In this document: positions 1 through 7,763 of the stretch, one piece after another
How positions within the stretch are numbered: the first letter of the stretch is position 1
Layout: every line of letters starts with the position of its first letter
NCBI GenBank assembly: GCA_028277585.1
Contig: JANQFY010000462.1
Location: 1-37,909, forward strand
From: Sedimentisphaerales bacterium
GTDB taxonomy: Bacteria; Planctomycetota; Phycisphaerae; Sedimentisphaerales; Anaerobacaceae
DNA: 37,909 bases
Reading direction: 5' to 3'
The notes under the pieces: generated by a model
Databases searched by the model: none
What the model was told of the DNA's origin: nothing
What the model saw: only the letters and a program-made list of their open reading frames with translations
Translations under genes and position numbers: made by a program

Positions 1-1
1 G

Positions 2-328
2 AGAGTCAATAGTGGTGACATCCGCCGGGAGATGTACCTCGATCCGGAGCACGACTATATCTGCGTCCGCTGGATCTGGTGGAAGCGACGAGCGGGCCAG
101 TGGGAGCAAGAGCGCGAATATGAGTATTCGGCTCTCACGCGATTGCCGGCCGGGCCGTGGTACGCCCAGAGACGGATTCTGGTCACCTATCCTGACCCGG
201 ACCGCGGCACGGTCCGAGGCGGAGCCAACTGGAACATCGATGTGCAACCGCTCGAAGAGGACGACTTTCCACCGGATGCCTTCGATAGTCAGAAGCTAAC
301 CGAAGGCGCGAAGCTGGAGACGTATTAG
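2..328 (+). CDS. C-terminal part of an exported or LolA-like planctomycete protein (partial)
   Basis: The frame is open from the first full codon of the window to a TAG at 326-328, so only about 108 C-terminal residues are present and the true start lies upstream. The tail is rich in aromatic and acidic residues (YICVRWIWWKR, NWNIDVQPLEEDDFPPDAF) and ends without a membrane segment. Its style resembles the C-terminal half of the 514-residue protein downstream, where a short beta-rich repeat ends in a hydrophobic/acidic DFAP-like tail. That resemblance is by eye only. It may be the end of another sigma-factor partner gene. The terminator at 387-415 follows at about 60 nt, in keeping with the end of a transcription unit. 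No catalytic motif is visible. Confidence 0.55.
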   Translation, partial: RVNSGDIRREMYLDPEHDYICVRWIWWKRRAGQWEQEREYEYSALTRLPAGPWYAQRRILVTYPDPDRGTVRGGANWNIDVQPLEEDDFPPDAFDSQKLTEGAKLETY

Positions 329-386
329 ATCGCTCCCTGCCATGGGGCTTCAGAGTCAGCTTTCCACCCTTAGATAGCAAGCCAAC

Positions 387-415
387 AGGCCGGGCGGCGG
401 AGCCCGGCCTTTTTT
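387..415 (+). terminator. Rho-independent terminator
   Basis: A 9-bp perfect stem, AGGCCGGGC (387-395) with GCCCGGCCT (402-410), closes a 6-nt loop and is followed at once by a T run (411-415). It lies after the partial gene and before the sigma factor gene, so it ends the upstream transcription unit. The same GGCCGGGC stem recurs in the terminator at 2627-2655. Confidence 0.85.
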
Positions 416-513
416 CGTTCACCTCGAAAAATGCCTCCGGTCTAAGGTAAAATGCACTCATACGACGTCATAAGGGTGACGATCGATTGTCAATCAGTGT
501 GGGTGAATCGAGA

Positions 514-1068
514 ATGACGGACGACAGGCGACTCCTGGAGCGACTCGAACGCGGCGACAAAGACGCGTTGCGGGCGATCTATGAGAAGTACGAGGGGCTG
601 CTGATCGGCCTGGCCGCCAATCTTCTCGACGACCCCACGCTGGCTGAGGATGTGCTTCAGGACGTCCTGATCGCGCTGGTTCGGTCGGTGCACAGGCTGA
701 ACCTGCGACGCAGTCTCAAGGCGTATTTGGCAACCGCTGTGGCGAATCGAACCCGCGATTACTATCGCCGGAGGCCTCGTCAGCAGGTTGTCTCGATCGA
801 CGAGGCCGGGCATCTCGCCGCCGGTGACCAAGGGCCCGTGCAGATGGTCATTAGTGACGAGCAGATGCAGCAGGTTCGCTCGGCCGTGACGAAACTGTCG
901 TACGAACAGCGCGAAGCCATCATGTTGCGTTTGCACGCGGACATGAAGTTCCGGGAGATCGCGGCGGTTCAGAAGGTGTCAACCAAGACCGCGCTGAGCC
1001 GATACCGCTACGGCCTGGACAAGCTTCGCTCAATGCTAAACGGTGAGGTCCACGATGAGTCCGAATGA
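514..1068 (+). CDS. RNA polymerase sigma factor, ECF-like sigma-70 family
   Basis: This is a small sigma factor (184 residues from the ATG at 514) that directs RNA polymerase to a limited gene set. Region 2 spans about residues 20-75 (AIYEKYEGLL, then LAEDVLQDVLIAL, the usual core-binding helix, and RSLKAYLATAVANRTRDYYR). Region 4 lies near the C terminus (LSYEQREAIMLRL, then FREIAAVQKVSTKTALSRYRYGLDKLR), a helix-turn-helix for the -35 element. There is no region 1.1 or 3, as expected for ECF factors. The ATG at 514 is chosen because GGGTGA (501-506) lies 7 nt upstream. A TTG at 487 with AGGGTGA upstream would add 9 residues. The last 14 nt overlap the next gene, which looks like its membrane-anchored partner. 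Confidence 0.9.
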   Translation: MTDDRRLLERLERGDKDALRAIYEKYEGLLIGLAANLLDDPTLAEDVLQDVLIALVRSVHRLNLRRSLKAYLATAVANRTRDYYRRRPRQQVVSIDEAGHLAAGDQGPVQMVISDEQMQQVRSAVTKLSYEQREAIMLRLHADMKFREIAAVQKVSTKTALSRYRYGLDKLRSMLNGEVHDESE

Positions 1069-2599
1069 TCCGATGGAACAGTTCGTCAAGAAGCTGAGTT
1101 ACAGACTCCGCCCCGAGGCGCGAGACCGCGTGCTCGCAAAGGCCTGTGGGGCGATGGACGAAATGGAAACACCGGCGCCGACTTCGTCTCGGCCCCGCCT
1201 ATGGAGAATGACCATGAACACCAGAACCGGAAGATTTGCTCTCGCCGCGGCGGCGATCCTGATCGTCCTCGGCGGCATTACCCTCTGGCCTTCAGGCGAT
1301 CCGGCGACGGGCCAGTGGTGGCTCGGCCCTCCCGCTGCCTGGGGACAGGAGATCCTCGCCTCGCTCAACAGCACGCAAGCCATTGTGTATCGACAGTGGT
1401 ACGGTCATAGCAGCGACTATCAGCCGGCCGGGATGAGCCAGAACTATGAGATTCGCTTCAACGCCGACGACTGCTATCGGCGCGACCGCTATGACGACGG
1501 CGTCAACGTGATGAATGTGCAGTGGGTCATCCGCGATGGCAATAGCGTAACCATGACCGAAGTGTCCCATCAATATGAGTGCTACTTCACTCGAGAGAAT
1601 GAGACTTATGGTTTCGCGGAGGATTTCCTGGAGCGACTGCGCTTCTATGTGAAGCTTCTGGACAAGGCCGACCGCCTGCTGGAAACGGACGTCTTCAATG
1701 GGCGCGAGTGCGTCGGGTTCGAGATCGGCGCCGCCCGATACGGGAACAACCCCGAGACATGGTTCGATCGCATCTGGTTCGATGTCGAGACCCGGTTGCC
1801 GATGCGTATCGAGCATCACTGGGGCGATTCAGGCATTGACGCCAGTCGATCGTTGATCACGATTCACGATCAGTTCGAGTACTTCGCCGAGGTACCGACC
1901 GATCTGTTCGCTCCGGTGATCCCGGCCGGTTACGTCAACGCCCACCCGGACGAGATTCGCGCCGCTGGGAACGCAGAGACGAAGGGCGAGATGATCTACG
2001 CCGATGTTCCCGAGGGACTCAAGGAGAAGGTCATCGCCGCGCTGAAGCAGATCGAGACCGGCGCCTTCCGAAAGGGCGACACGCGCGTGTCCTTCTCTGG
2101 AACGCTTTGGCGCGAGGACTTCTTCAGCGACAACGCAGTCGTTCAGACCAAGTGGCATGTGACTGGCGGCGGGCTGCCCGATACTCCGTTCGATCCTGAC
2201 GATCAACATGTCTCCGAGGAGACAAAGGTGGATTTCCGGAGCCGGAGTTTCCAGGTCATCGAGAGCAAACCGCGTCATCCGATGTCTGACATTCTCTTCG
2301 TGGCCGGTCTCATCGACCGAGCCGATCGGTTCCATCCCTACGGCGAGATCGACGGGATCGAATGCTATGGTTTCGAGACCAGCGCCAAGAAGTACGGCGA
2401 TAATCCTGACGGTATGATCCATCGTCTCTGGCTCGACGCCCAGACGGATCTGCCCGTGCGGATGGAATTCGAGATGATCTCGCAGAGTTCAGGGCAAATT
2501 GTGATTCAGACGAGAGACAAATTCGAATGGAATCCCGTCTTCCCGGTCGATTCCTTCACGCCCCAGATCCCCGCTGATTTCGCGCCGGTTGGGGAGTAA
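1055..2599 (+). CDS. Membrane-anchored partner of the sigma factor with duplicated LolA-like exported domain
   Basis: This 514-residue protein has a short cytoplasmic part (1-58), one hydrophobic segment (about 61-78, FALAAAAILIVLGGITLW) and a long exported part. The exported part holds an internal duplication: LLDKADRL..GRECVGFE..YGNNPE..RIWFDVETRLPMRIE (about 200-255) recurs as LIDRADRF..GIECYGFE..YGDNPD..RLWLDAQTDLPVRME (about 418-475). This pattern is typical of the outer-membrane-lipoprotein-sorting-like proteins encoded next to planctomycete ECF sigma factors. The N-terminal part could act as an anti-sigma factor; that is inferred from the overlap with the sigma gene. The ATG at 1055 is preferred over the GTG at 1043 because GGTGAGG lies 7-8 nt upstream. 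A strong hairpin follows the stop codon. Confidence 0.75.
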   Translation: MSPNDPMEQFVKKLSYRLRPEARDRVLAKACGAMDEMETPAPTSSRPRLWRMTMNTRTGRFALAAAAILIVLGGITLWPSGDPATGQWWLGPPAAWGQEILASLNSTQAIVYRQWYGHSSDYQPAGMSQNYEIRFNADDCYRRDRYDDGVNVMNVQWVIRDGNSVTMTEVSHQYECYFTRENETYGFAEDFLERLRFYVKLLDKADRLLETDVFNGRECVGFEIGAARYGNNPETWFDRIWFDVETRLPMRIEHHWGDSGIDASRSLITIHDQFEYFAEVPTDLFAPVIPAGYVNAHPDEIRAAGNAETKGEMIYADVPEGLKEKVIAALKQIETGAFRKGDTRVSFSGTLWREDFFSDNAVVQTKWHVTGGGLPDTPFDPDDQHVSEETKVDFRSRSFQVIESKPRHPMSDILFVAGLIDRADRFHPYGEIDGIECYGFETSAKKYGDNPDGMIHRLWLDAQTDLPVRMEFEMISQSSGQIVIQTRDKFEWNPVFPVDSFTPQIPADFAPVGE

Positions 2600-2626
2600 G
2601 GCAGCAACTCTAGCTGAGCTTCTCCG

Positions 2627-2655
2627 CGAGGCCGGGCCCGCACCGCCCGGCCTCG
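2627..2655 (+). terminator. Probable terminator hairpin after the sigma factor operon
   Basis: A perfect 11-bp stem, CGAGGCCGGGC (2627-2637) with GCCCGGCCTCG (2645-2655), surrounds a 7-nt loop. The downstream tract (CCTTCATTT) is only weakly T-rich, so termination may be partial or factor-dependent. The core stem is the same as in the terminator at 387-415. Confidence 0.7.
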
Positions 2656-2712
2656 CCTTCATTTGGCCGGAGATCCCACCCGAGGCAGCTCGAATCGATC
2701 TGCGATTAAGAC

Positions 2713-2741
2713 TTGACAGCAGATGGCCGAATCTGTCTAAT
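2713..2741 (+). promoter_or_regulatory. Sigma-70 type promoter of the tRNA-Val gene
   Basis: The -35 box TTGACA (2713-2718) is perfect. A 17-nt spacer leads to TCTAAT (2736-2741), one mismatch from TATAAT. Transcription would start a few bases before the mature tRNA 5' end at 2753. Confidence 0.75.
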
Positions 2742-2752
2742 GTGCCGTCTAT

Positions 2753-2826
2753 GGGCGATTAGCTCAGTTGGCTAGAGCGCACGGATCACACCCGTGAGGT
2801 CACAGGTTCGAGTCCTGTATCGCCCA
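2753..2826 (+). tRNA. tRNA-Val, anticodon CAC
   Basis: All four arms can be drawn. The acceptor GGGCGAT (2753-2759) pairs with ATCGCCC (2819-2825), and the discriminator A is at 2826. The D stem is GCTC/GAGC and the anticodon stem CACGG/CCGTG, with loop ATCACAC. The T arm is ACAGG-TTCGAGT-CCTGT. The loop has U33 and anticodon CAC at 2787-2789, which reads GUG valine codons. CCA is not encoded. The gene is intact on this side; its 3' 43 nt are repeated at the far end of the inserted element, so it served as the integration site. Confidence 0.97.
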
Positions 2827-2828
2827 TT
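2784..2828 (+). repeat. Left attachment repeat (attL) within the tRNA 3' half
   Basis: This 45-bp segment starts at the last base of the 5' anticodon stem and runs through the anticodon loop, T arm and acceptor to two bases past the discriminator. It is identical to 37033-37077. Identity from the anticodon loop to the 3' end is the classic core of tyrosine-integrase tRNA attachment sites. Confidence 0.93.
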
Positions 2829-2900
2829 AACGTAAGATCAGCCGAATCCGGAACTTACGGATACCTACCCAAACGGTGGCGCGGCTGTAACCCAGGGAAA

Positions 2901-2922
2901 AAGTGTATCACTTGATACACTT
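2901..2922. promoter_or_regulatory. Palindromic site in front of the integrase (TGATACAC motif)
   Basis: Inverted arms AAGTGTATCA (2901-2910) and TGATACACTT (2913-2922) are separated by 2 nt. The site ends just before the integrase ribosome binding site (GGGAGG, 2923-2928). The same 8-bp half site occurs as inverted pairs at the other end of the element (36709-36730, 36889-36907). It could be an arm-type integrase site, or an operator through which an excisionase or repressor controls the integrase. Confidence 0.7.
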
Positions 2923-2936
2923 GGGAGGTTGCAGCA

Positions 2937-4118
2937 ATGCGAAGCCGAACAGTGCCATCCTATCAACGCCAACGGGGCAGGTCCAAAGACCGCGCGTTCG
3001 TCCGACTCAACGGTCGTCGGCACTATCTTGGCGAATACGGGACCCCCGAGAGTAAAGAAGCCTACCGCCGCCTGATTGCCGAGTGGGCGGTCGACGACGG
3101 GGCGGGGCTGACCACCTCAAGCGATCTGACCGTCGTGGAACTGATCGCTCACTTCTGGAAACACGCTCAGTCCTATTATCGCAGGCTAGACGGCACGCCC
3201 ACCACCGAGATCAGCAACTACCGTCTGGCTCTGCGCCCTCTCAAGGAGCTCTATGGTCGGACTCCGGCTGAAGCGTTTGGCCCCAAGTCACTCAAGGTGG
3301 TCCGCCAACACATGATCGACCTGGGCTGGGCCCGCACCAACATCAACGCCATGATCAGTCGGGTCAGACACGTCTTTCGCTGGGCTGCCGAGAATGAGCT
3401 GGTTGCCCCAGAGATCTACTACGGGCTACGCGCCGTCCCTGGCCTCAAGCGGGGGCGCACGAGAGCCAGAGAGACTGAGCCCGTCAGACCCGTGCCCGAA
3501 GCTCACATCGAGGCCATTCAGCCCTACGTCTCACGCCAGATCTGGGCGCTGATCCAACTCCAACTACTCACGGCCGCTCGGTCCGGTGAAATCGTCGGCC
3601 TGAGACCCGTCGATCTCAATATGCGGGGGAAGATCTGGACGTACGAACCGACCCACCATAAAACCGCTCACCACGGCCACAAACGGATCATTTACTTCGG
3701 CCCCAAGGCCCAGCAGGTCATCGAGCCGTTTTTGGTGGACCGACCGGTCGATGCCTGTCTCTTCAGTGCCGCCGAGGCCGAAGCCGCACGACGCGCCGAG
3801 GCCCATAGGCGCAGGAAGAGCCATCCATTGTCTGGAGACCGCCCCGGAACCAACCGCAAACGTCACCCCAAACAGAGCCCACGAAACCAATACTCACGTG
3901 ACACGTACCGGCGAGCGATCCGTCGAGCCTGCGAGAGAGCCGGAATACCCCCGTGGCATCCCCACCAGCTAAGACACAACGCTGCCACCCGACTGCGAGC
4001 AGAGTACGGCCTGGAGGGCGCCCAACTAATCCTAGGCCACCGAAAAGCCGACGTTACCCAAGTCTACGCCGAAGTCAACCAGCGCAAGGCCCTTGATATC
4101 ATTGGCAGGGTTGGCTAG
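2937..4118 (+). CDS. int: Tyrosine recombinase (site-specific integrase) of the island
   Basis: A 393-residue phage-type integrase that would catalyse recombination between the attachment core in tRNA-Val and the element. The N-terminal 60 residues are basic, with RGRSKDRAFVRLNGRRHYLGEYG like the arm-binding domain. A SAM-like core-binding domain spans about 60-165, and the catalytic domain about 185-393. The catalytic residues are visible: R215 (LTAARSGEI), H343 and R346 (HQLRH), H368 (LGHRK) and the nucleophile Y377 (QVYAEV). Start ATG 2937 has GGGAGG 8 nt upstream. An odd Arg/Lys/Pro-rich stretch (about 280-318) lies between the R and HxxR motifs and lengthens the catalytic domain. The position next to attL is usual for such islands. 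Confidence 0.95.
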   Translation: MRSRTVPSYQRQRGRSKDRAFVRLNGRRHYLGEYGTPESKEAYRRLIAEWAVDDGAGLTTSSDLTVVELIAHFWKHAQSYYRRLDGTPTTEISNYRLALRPLKELYGRTPAEAFGPKSLKVVRQHMIDLGWARTNINAMISRVRHVFRWAAENELVAPEIYYGLRAVPGLKRGRTRARETEPVRPVPEAHIEAIQPYVSRQIWALIQLQLLTAARSGEIVGLRPVDLNMRGKIWTYEPTHHKTAHHGHKRIIYFGPKAQQVIEPFLVDRPVDACLFSAAEAEAARRAEAHRRRKSHPLSGDRPGTNRKRHPKQSPRNQYSRDTYRRAIRRACERAGIPPWHPHQLRHNAATRLRAEYGLEGAQLILGHRKADVTQVYAEVNQRKALDIIGRVG

Positions 4119-4158
4119 TATGCTTCTGCCACCGTAGTCACAGTCTTGGAAAACCGTT

Positions 4159-4839
4159 ATGAACGCTATCTGGGCCAAGCAACCGAAGAACAAGAGAGAA
4201 CAGCCACTATACTGGGCTCGGCTTGTTGACCAGACCCGAGAGCATTACATCCAGCTTGTTAGTGCACACGACGAGAAGAAGCAGGAACAGTATCGTTCGC
4301 GAGCCCAGTTCGTGCAAAGGCAAGCCAAGAGAGCTATCGCTAGGCTTTGTACGCATTACCCGGAGCTCCCACCGCCACCGGCGCGGCAAGACCACCGGAT
4401 GTTGCCGACAGCCTTGACTGACCAACAGACATGGTTCATCACCGCAGATCGTCTCTTGAATCCGGGTGGGAGGCATGTATCTGCTTCAGTGGCTCATCGC
4501 ACAGATGCCGTGACCATCGGCTTTGACGGAAGTGGGCGGAGCTCTGAAAGTCCAGATCCAGAGGCTGTTCTCCCGCACCTGTCTTCTTGCTACGTGCGAG
4601 CATATAGAAGTTACACGTCCGCTATAAGGCAGAACCCTGATCTGGCCGGGGCCAAGGACAAGCAAATACATGACTGGCTGTCACTAAACGGTTCTGAGGA
4701 ATACGAGGATCGACCAATACCAAACGCCGAAACCTGGGCCAGATATCTCAGAGCAGTTCGTATTGCCTGCGGAACGCAAAGGAACACGAGTCGCAAGGGT
4801 CGGACGGGCCGTAGCATCATTTCAAGTAATCAAGTCTGA
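4159..4839 (+). CDS. Hypothetical protein of the island core
   Basis: A 226-residue protein that I do not recognise, 40 nt after the integrase and on the same strand. The N-terminal 75 residues are charged and probably helical (many K, R, E, Q: NKREQPLYWARL, HDEKKQEQYRSRAQF). A loose proline-rich linker (LPPPPARQD) follows, then a mixed middle and a basic Ser/Arg-rich tail (TQRNTSRKGRTGRS). No membrane segment, signal peptide or metal-binding cluster is seen. Codon usage resembles its neighbours and the frame is open over its whole length, which supports a real gene. By position it may belong to the integration or replication module. No clear Shine-Dalgarno sequence precedes the ATG, so the start is uncertain. 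Confidence 0.55.
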   Translation: MNAIWAKQPKNKREQPLYWARLVDQTREHYIQLVSAHDEKKQEQYRSRAQFVQRQAKRAIARLCTHYPELPPPPARQDHRMLPTALTDQQTWFITADRLLNPGGRHVSASVAHRTDAVTIGFDGSGRSSESPDPEAVLPHLSSCYVRAYRSYTSAIRQNPDLAGAKDKQIHDWLSLNGSEEYEDRPIPNAETWARYLRAVRIACGTQRNTSRKGRTGRSIISSNQV

Positions 4840-4980
4840 AGTTCGCTTCGTGTCCTCAGAAGGCGGATAAACCGGACAGAACCGGATTCCGCAAAAAAAA
4901 TCTAACCCCATTTGCAGGCCAGCAGCACCGTTTACCCCCCGAATTCCCCCATGTCGCCACATCCGGTTTCCGTTCTGTGT

Positions 4981-5331
4981 ATGAACATGCACGAACAAAA
5001 CCAGGATCACTACATTGGGCTTGCTGAAGCAGCGCGACTCAGCCCGGGCAGACCCCACTCATCTGCCGTCTGGAGGTGGTGTCGTAGAGGCTTGCAGACG
5101 GGGAATGGGGAGTTACTCCGGCTGAAGCACATCAGATCGGGGCGGCGCATCTTCACGACGACGGAATGGCTTCACAGCTTTTTCACCGCTGTAGCTGCAG
5201 CCGATGTTGGCCATTTTGAAGAGAGACGACATACGCGTTCTCGTCGACGTACACCAAGATCTCGTTCGAACAAGAGTCGTGCACCCACCATCACGGAAGC
5301 TGAAGCCATGCTGGAGGATGCTGGCTTCTGA
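4981..5331 (+). CDS. DUF1580-like helix-turn-helix protein, possible excisionase or regulator
   Basis: About 116 residues. Residues 11-70 (YIGLAEAARLSPGRPHSSAV, WRWCRRGLQTG, then IRSGRRIFTTTEWLHSFF) match the layout of DUF1580: an AlpA/MerR-like winged helix in which LAEAA-x-LxPGRP-x-xS-xxWRW is the recognition helix-turn-helix and GRRIFTT the wing. A long Arg/Ser-rich tail (about 75-107) may add DNA contacts. Small proteins of this kind lie between integrase and replication genes in mobile islands and often act as directionality factors. That role is inferred; the palindromes at 2901 and 36709 are candidate targets. Start is uncertain: ATG at 4981 or 4987, neither with a good ribosome binding site. 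An upstream TTG (4912) would add 23 residues without domain character. Confidence 0.75.
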   Translation: MNMHEQNQDHYIGLAEAARLSPGRPHSSAVWRWCRRGLQTGNGELLRLKHIRSGRRIFTTTEWLHSFFTAVAAADVGHFEERRHTRSRRRTPRSRSNKSRAPTITEAEAMLEDAGF

Positions 5332-5377
5332 TGATTGAAGAAGTGTCACACAACCGCACACATATTTGGAGGGCATT

Positions 5378-7330
5378 ATGGATCAATTTGATGACCAGAG
5401 ATTTGACAGAGTGTCACCGGACGAGCCTTGTCTCCTCTGCGGGAAGCCAGACTGGTGTCTGATCGCCAAAGACGGTAGTGCTGCCATATGCCCCCGAACA
5501 CCAGAGGGTGCTGTGAAAGATCTTGGCACTGCCGGCTACCTGCACATGCTTGACGAAGTGGAATGTACAGAAGCCGATGTGAGGCTCATCAAAGAGCTTC
5601 GGGAGGATTATGAACCAGTGAAGAAGCCCAGAGTATTCAGCGACTTCATAGACGCTGTCAAATGCCAGCTGAAGTCGACTCGCAGCAAACATCCCGGTGC
5701 CAAAATTGGGTCGAGATGGTACTACAAGAACGAGCGAGAGAAGACAGTCTTCTTCGTCCAGAGGTTTGAACTTGGTGAGGCCGATTCCGAGACTGGCAAG
5801 CCAAAGAAGAAGTTCATTCCATTCAAAAGGGTCGACAAGGGATGGGCGATAGGTGATCCGAAGCCACCTTTTCCACTATGGAATCTTGGCGGCATTGGGG
5901 ACGCAGAGAGAGTGGTAGTCACGGAGGGCGAGAAGGCCGCCAAAGCTCTGGTTTCAATAGGCATACCGGCAACCACGCTGCATCAGTTCAATTGCCCTGA
6001 GAAGACGGACCTGTCGCCGCTCAAAGACAAGGCAGTAGTTGTCATGCCAGATCATGACGATCAAGGGGAACTTAGCGCCCACGGTGTGATGGTTGCCCTC
6101 CACGAAACCGGTTGTGGAGACATTCGGATGCTTCGGCTGCCTAATCTGCCACCGAAAGGCGATGCTGTAGAATTCATCGAAGCATGTGACACGGGCAGAG
6201 AAGCTCGAAAAAGACTACTGCAGTTGATGAACGAGTCCAAGGTAATTGATCCCCTCGAGTTCATTGATTATCTCAAAGTCATTCGCTTGTCTGACGTTGA
6301 GCCTGAAGAGATTGAATGGCTGTGGCCTGAGCGTATCCCACTCGGCAAACTGACTGTACTGGTTGGCGATCCTGGAGTGGGCAAGTCCTTTCTAACGATG
6401 GACATCGCCGCACGTCTCTCGACCGGCAAGCCATGGCCGGACGCCCCGGGCGCGAAGCAGCCTGTACGCTCAGTCATCCTCCTTAGCGCTGAAGATGATC
6501 CGGCTGACACAATCCGACCGCGCCTCGACAGTATGGAGGGCAATCCGGAGAAGGTGTGTGTCGTCACCTCTGTTATTGAGCAAGGTGAGAGGACGAAGCA
6601 CAAGAAGAGGGAGAGGCTATTCAGTTTGGTCAGCGACATCGAAAAACTCGAAAGAGCCATAATCCAGCATCCAGACTGTGCGTTGGTGGTGATCGATCCG
6701 ATTTCCGCGTATATGTCTGGCAAGGATACTCACAAGGACGCCGAGATTAGAGGAGTCCTGACGCCTCTGGCAGGATTAGCAGCAAAGCACAGAGTTGCCG
6801 TCGTAGCAGTTACACACATGAACAAGAATAGCAAGGTCGATGCCATATACCGCACGATGGGTTCTGTCGGGATTGTTGCGGCTGCCCGAGCAGTATGGTC
6901 AGTTGTGAAGGATCCTCACGAAGACACTAGACGTCTTCTGCTTTCAGTGAAGACCAACATTGCTAGGGATTCTGCGAATGGTCTGGCCTATGCTATTGTT
7001 GACGGAGTGGTCACTTGGGAGGAAGCCCCCATCACACAGAATGCCCAGCATTTCCTGCAACAATCCGATGAGAAGACTGAAGAGTCGAAGTCGTCGACCG
7101 ATGAGATTGTTGAGTGGCTCGTGGAAGTCTTGTCTGAGGGCCCCGTACTTGCCACCGAAATGATGACGTTGGCAAGAGGCATGGCCTTCAACTGGCGTAC
7201 TGTTGGCAACGCAAAGAAGAAGGCGGGCGCAGTCTCCCAGCGCGTAGGATTTGGCGAAGGGTCAAAGGTATACTGGCTGCTAAGAGGTGATGAGCATAGG
7301 CTCCCGAAGCCGAGGAAAGAGAGCGAGTGA
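5378..7330 (+). CDS. Toprim primase-like / RecA-fold helicase replication protein
   Basis: A 650-residue replication protein. Near the N terminus is a cysteine cluster (CLLCGKPDWC..ICPR) like a zinc-binding primase finger. A Toprim-like part follows, with TEGEK (E183) and PDHDDQG (D225, D227). A RecA/RepA-like ATPase starts at the Walker A motif GDPGVGKS (330-337), with a Walker B-like VVIDPISAYM and, further on, AVTHMNKNS. The C-terminal 90 residues look like a winged-helix tail (GMAFNWRTVGNAKKKAGAVS). Proteins of this build unwind and prime origins in phages, satellites and plasmids, so the island may replicate after excision. ATG 5378 is chosen because GGAGGG lies 4-5 nt upstream; the TTG at 5366 overlaps that site. 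It is the last gene of the left core block. Confidence 0.88.
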   Translation: MDQFDDQRFDRVSPDEPCLLCGKPDWCLIAKDGSAAICPRTPEGAVKDLGTAGYLHMLDEVECTEADVRLIKELREDYEPVKKPRVFSDFIDAVKCQLKSTRSKHPGAKIGSRWYYKNEREKTVFFVQRFELGEADSETGKPKKKFIPFKRVDKGWAIGDPKPPFPLWNLGGIGDAERVVVTEGEKAAKALVSIGIPATTLHQFNCPEKTDLSPLKDKAVVVMPDHDDQGELSAHGVMVALHETGCGDIRMLRLPNLPPKGDAVEFIEACDTGREARKRLLQLMNESKVIDPLEFIDYLKVIRLSDVEPEEIEWLWPERIPLGKLTVLVGDPGVGKSFLTMDIAARLSTGKPWPDAPGAKQPVRSVILLSAEDDPADTIRPRLDSMEGNPEKVCVVTSVIEQGERTKHKKRERLFSLVSDIEKLERAIIQHPDCALVVIDPISAYMSGKDTHKDAEIRGVLTPLAGLAAKHRVAVVAVTHMNKNSKVDAIYRTMGSVGIVAAARAVWSVVKDPHEDTRRLLLSVKTNIARDSANGLAYAIVDGVVTWEEAPITQNAQHFLQQSDEKTEESKSSTDEIVEWLVEVLSEGPVLATEMMTLARGMAFNWRTVGNAKKKAGAVSQRVGFGEGSKVYWLLRGDEHRLPKPRKESE

Positions 7331-7355
7331 CAATCGTTGGGATGCGTTCTCACAG

Positions 7356-7402
7356 CCTCCTATGCCATGTATGCGTTCTATGGGCATAAATGGCATAGGA
7401 GG
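7356..7402. repeat. Long inverted repeat with nested GGCATAGG direct repeats
   Basis: A perfect 13-bp stem, CCTCCTATGCCAT (7356-7368) with ATGGCATAGGAGG (7390-7402), spans a 21-nt loop. The word GGCATAGG occurs twice in tandem at the right arm (7392-7399 and 7401-7408), and a weaker outer pair CACAG/CTGTG frames the whole. It lies 25 nt after the helicase stop codon. No T run follows, so a simple terminator is unlikely. A replication origin or protein-binding site next to its replication gene is a reasonable guess. Confidence 0.6.
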
Positions 7403-7408
7403 CATAGG

Positions 7409-7760
7409 TGGCTGTGCAACAATATCGTGTTGACGACGACTTGAGATCGATGGCGTACCCATGGAGAAGCGGAACGCCTCACGGCGTCTACAATCGCTCC
7501 AATTTCCTCCACCTTCGTCGTACACGCGCGAAATTGAGGAAGTCGATCACAGACGCTGCTGGCTGCCTTAGCGGCGTTGCTGCTGAGCGTCGTGAAGAGC
7601 ACTGGCAGCGATCGACATGTCGACGGCTTCGAGCTTGACCGCAGTTTCGCGTCGGACTACGATACTTGCTGGCAAATCATATTCCCTTTGGAGATTCGGT
7701 ATGACGTAGTCGATGCCGCCCGACTGACAATTTGACTGCAACGTGAGTTGTAGGTAGCTG
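7409..7760. other. Stretch without a confident gene; possible decayed reading frame
   Basis: No known gene is seen here. On the + strand a frame open from 7538 to a TGA at 7733-7735 reads like protein (a hydrophobic LLAALAALLLSVV followed by acidic and aromatic sequence). It has no usable start codon near its beginning, and another frame just upstream (ATG at about 7460 to a TAG at about 7570) might be its former N-terminal part after a frameshift. This could be a broken small gene. Confidence 0.25.
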
Positions 7761-7763
7761 CTA

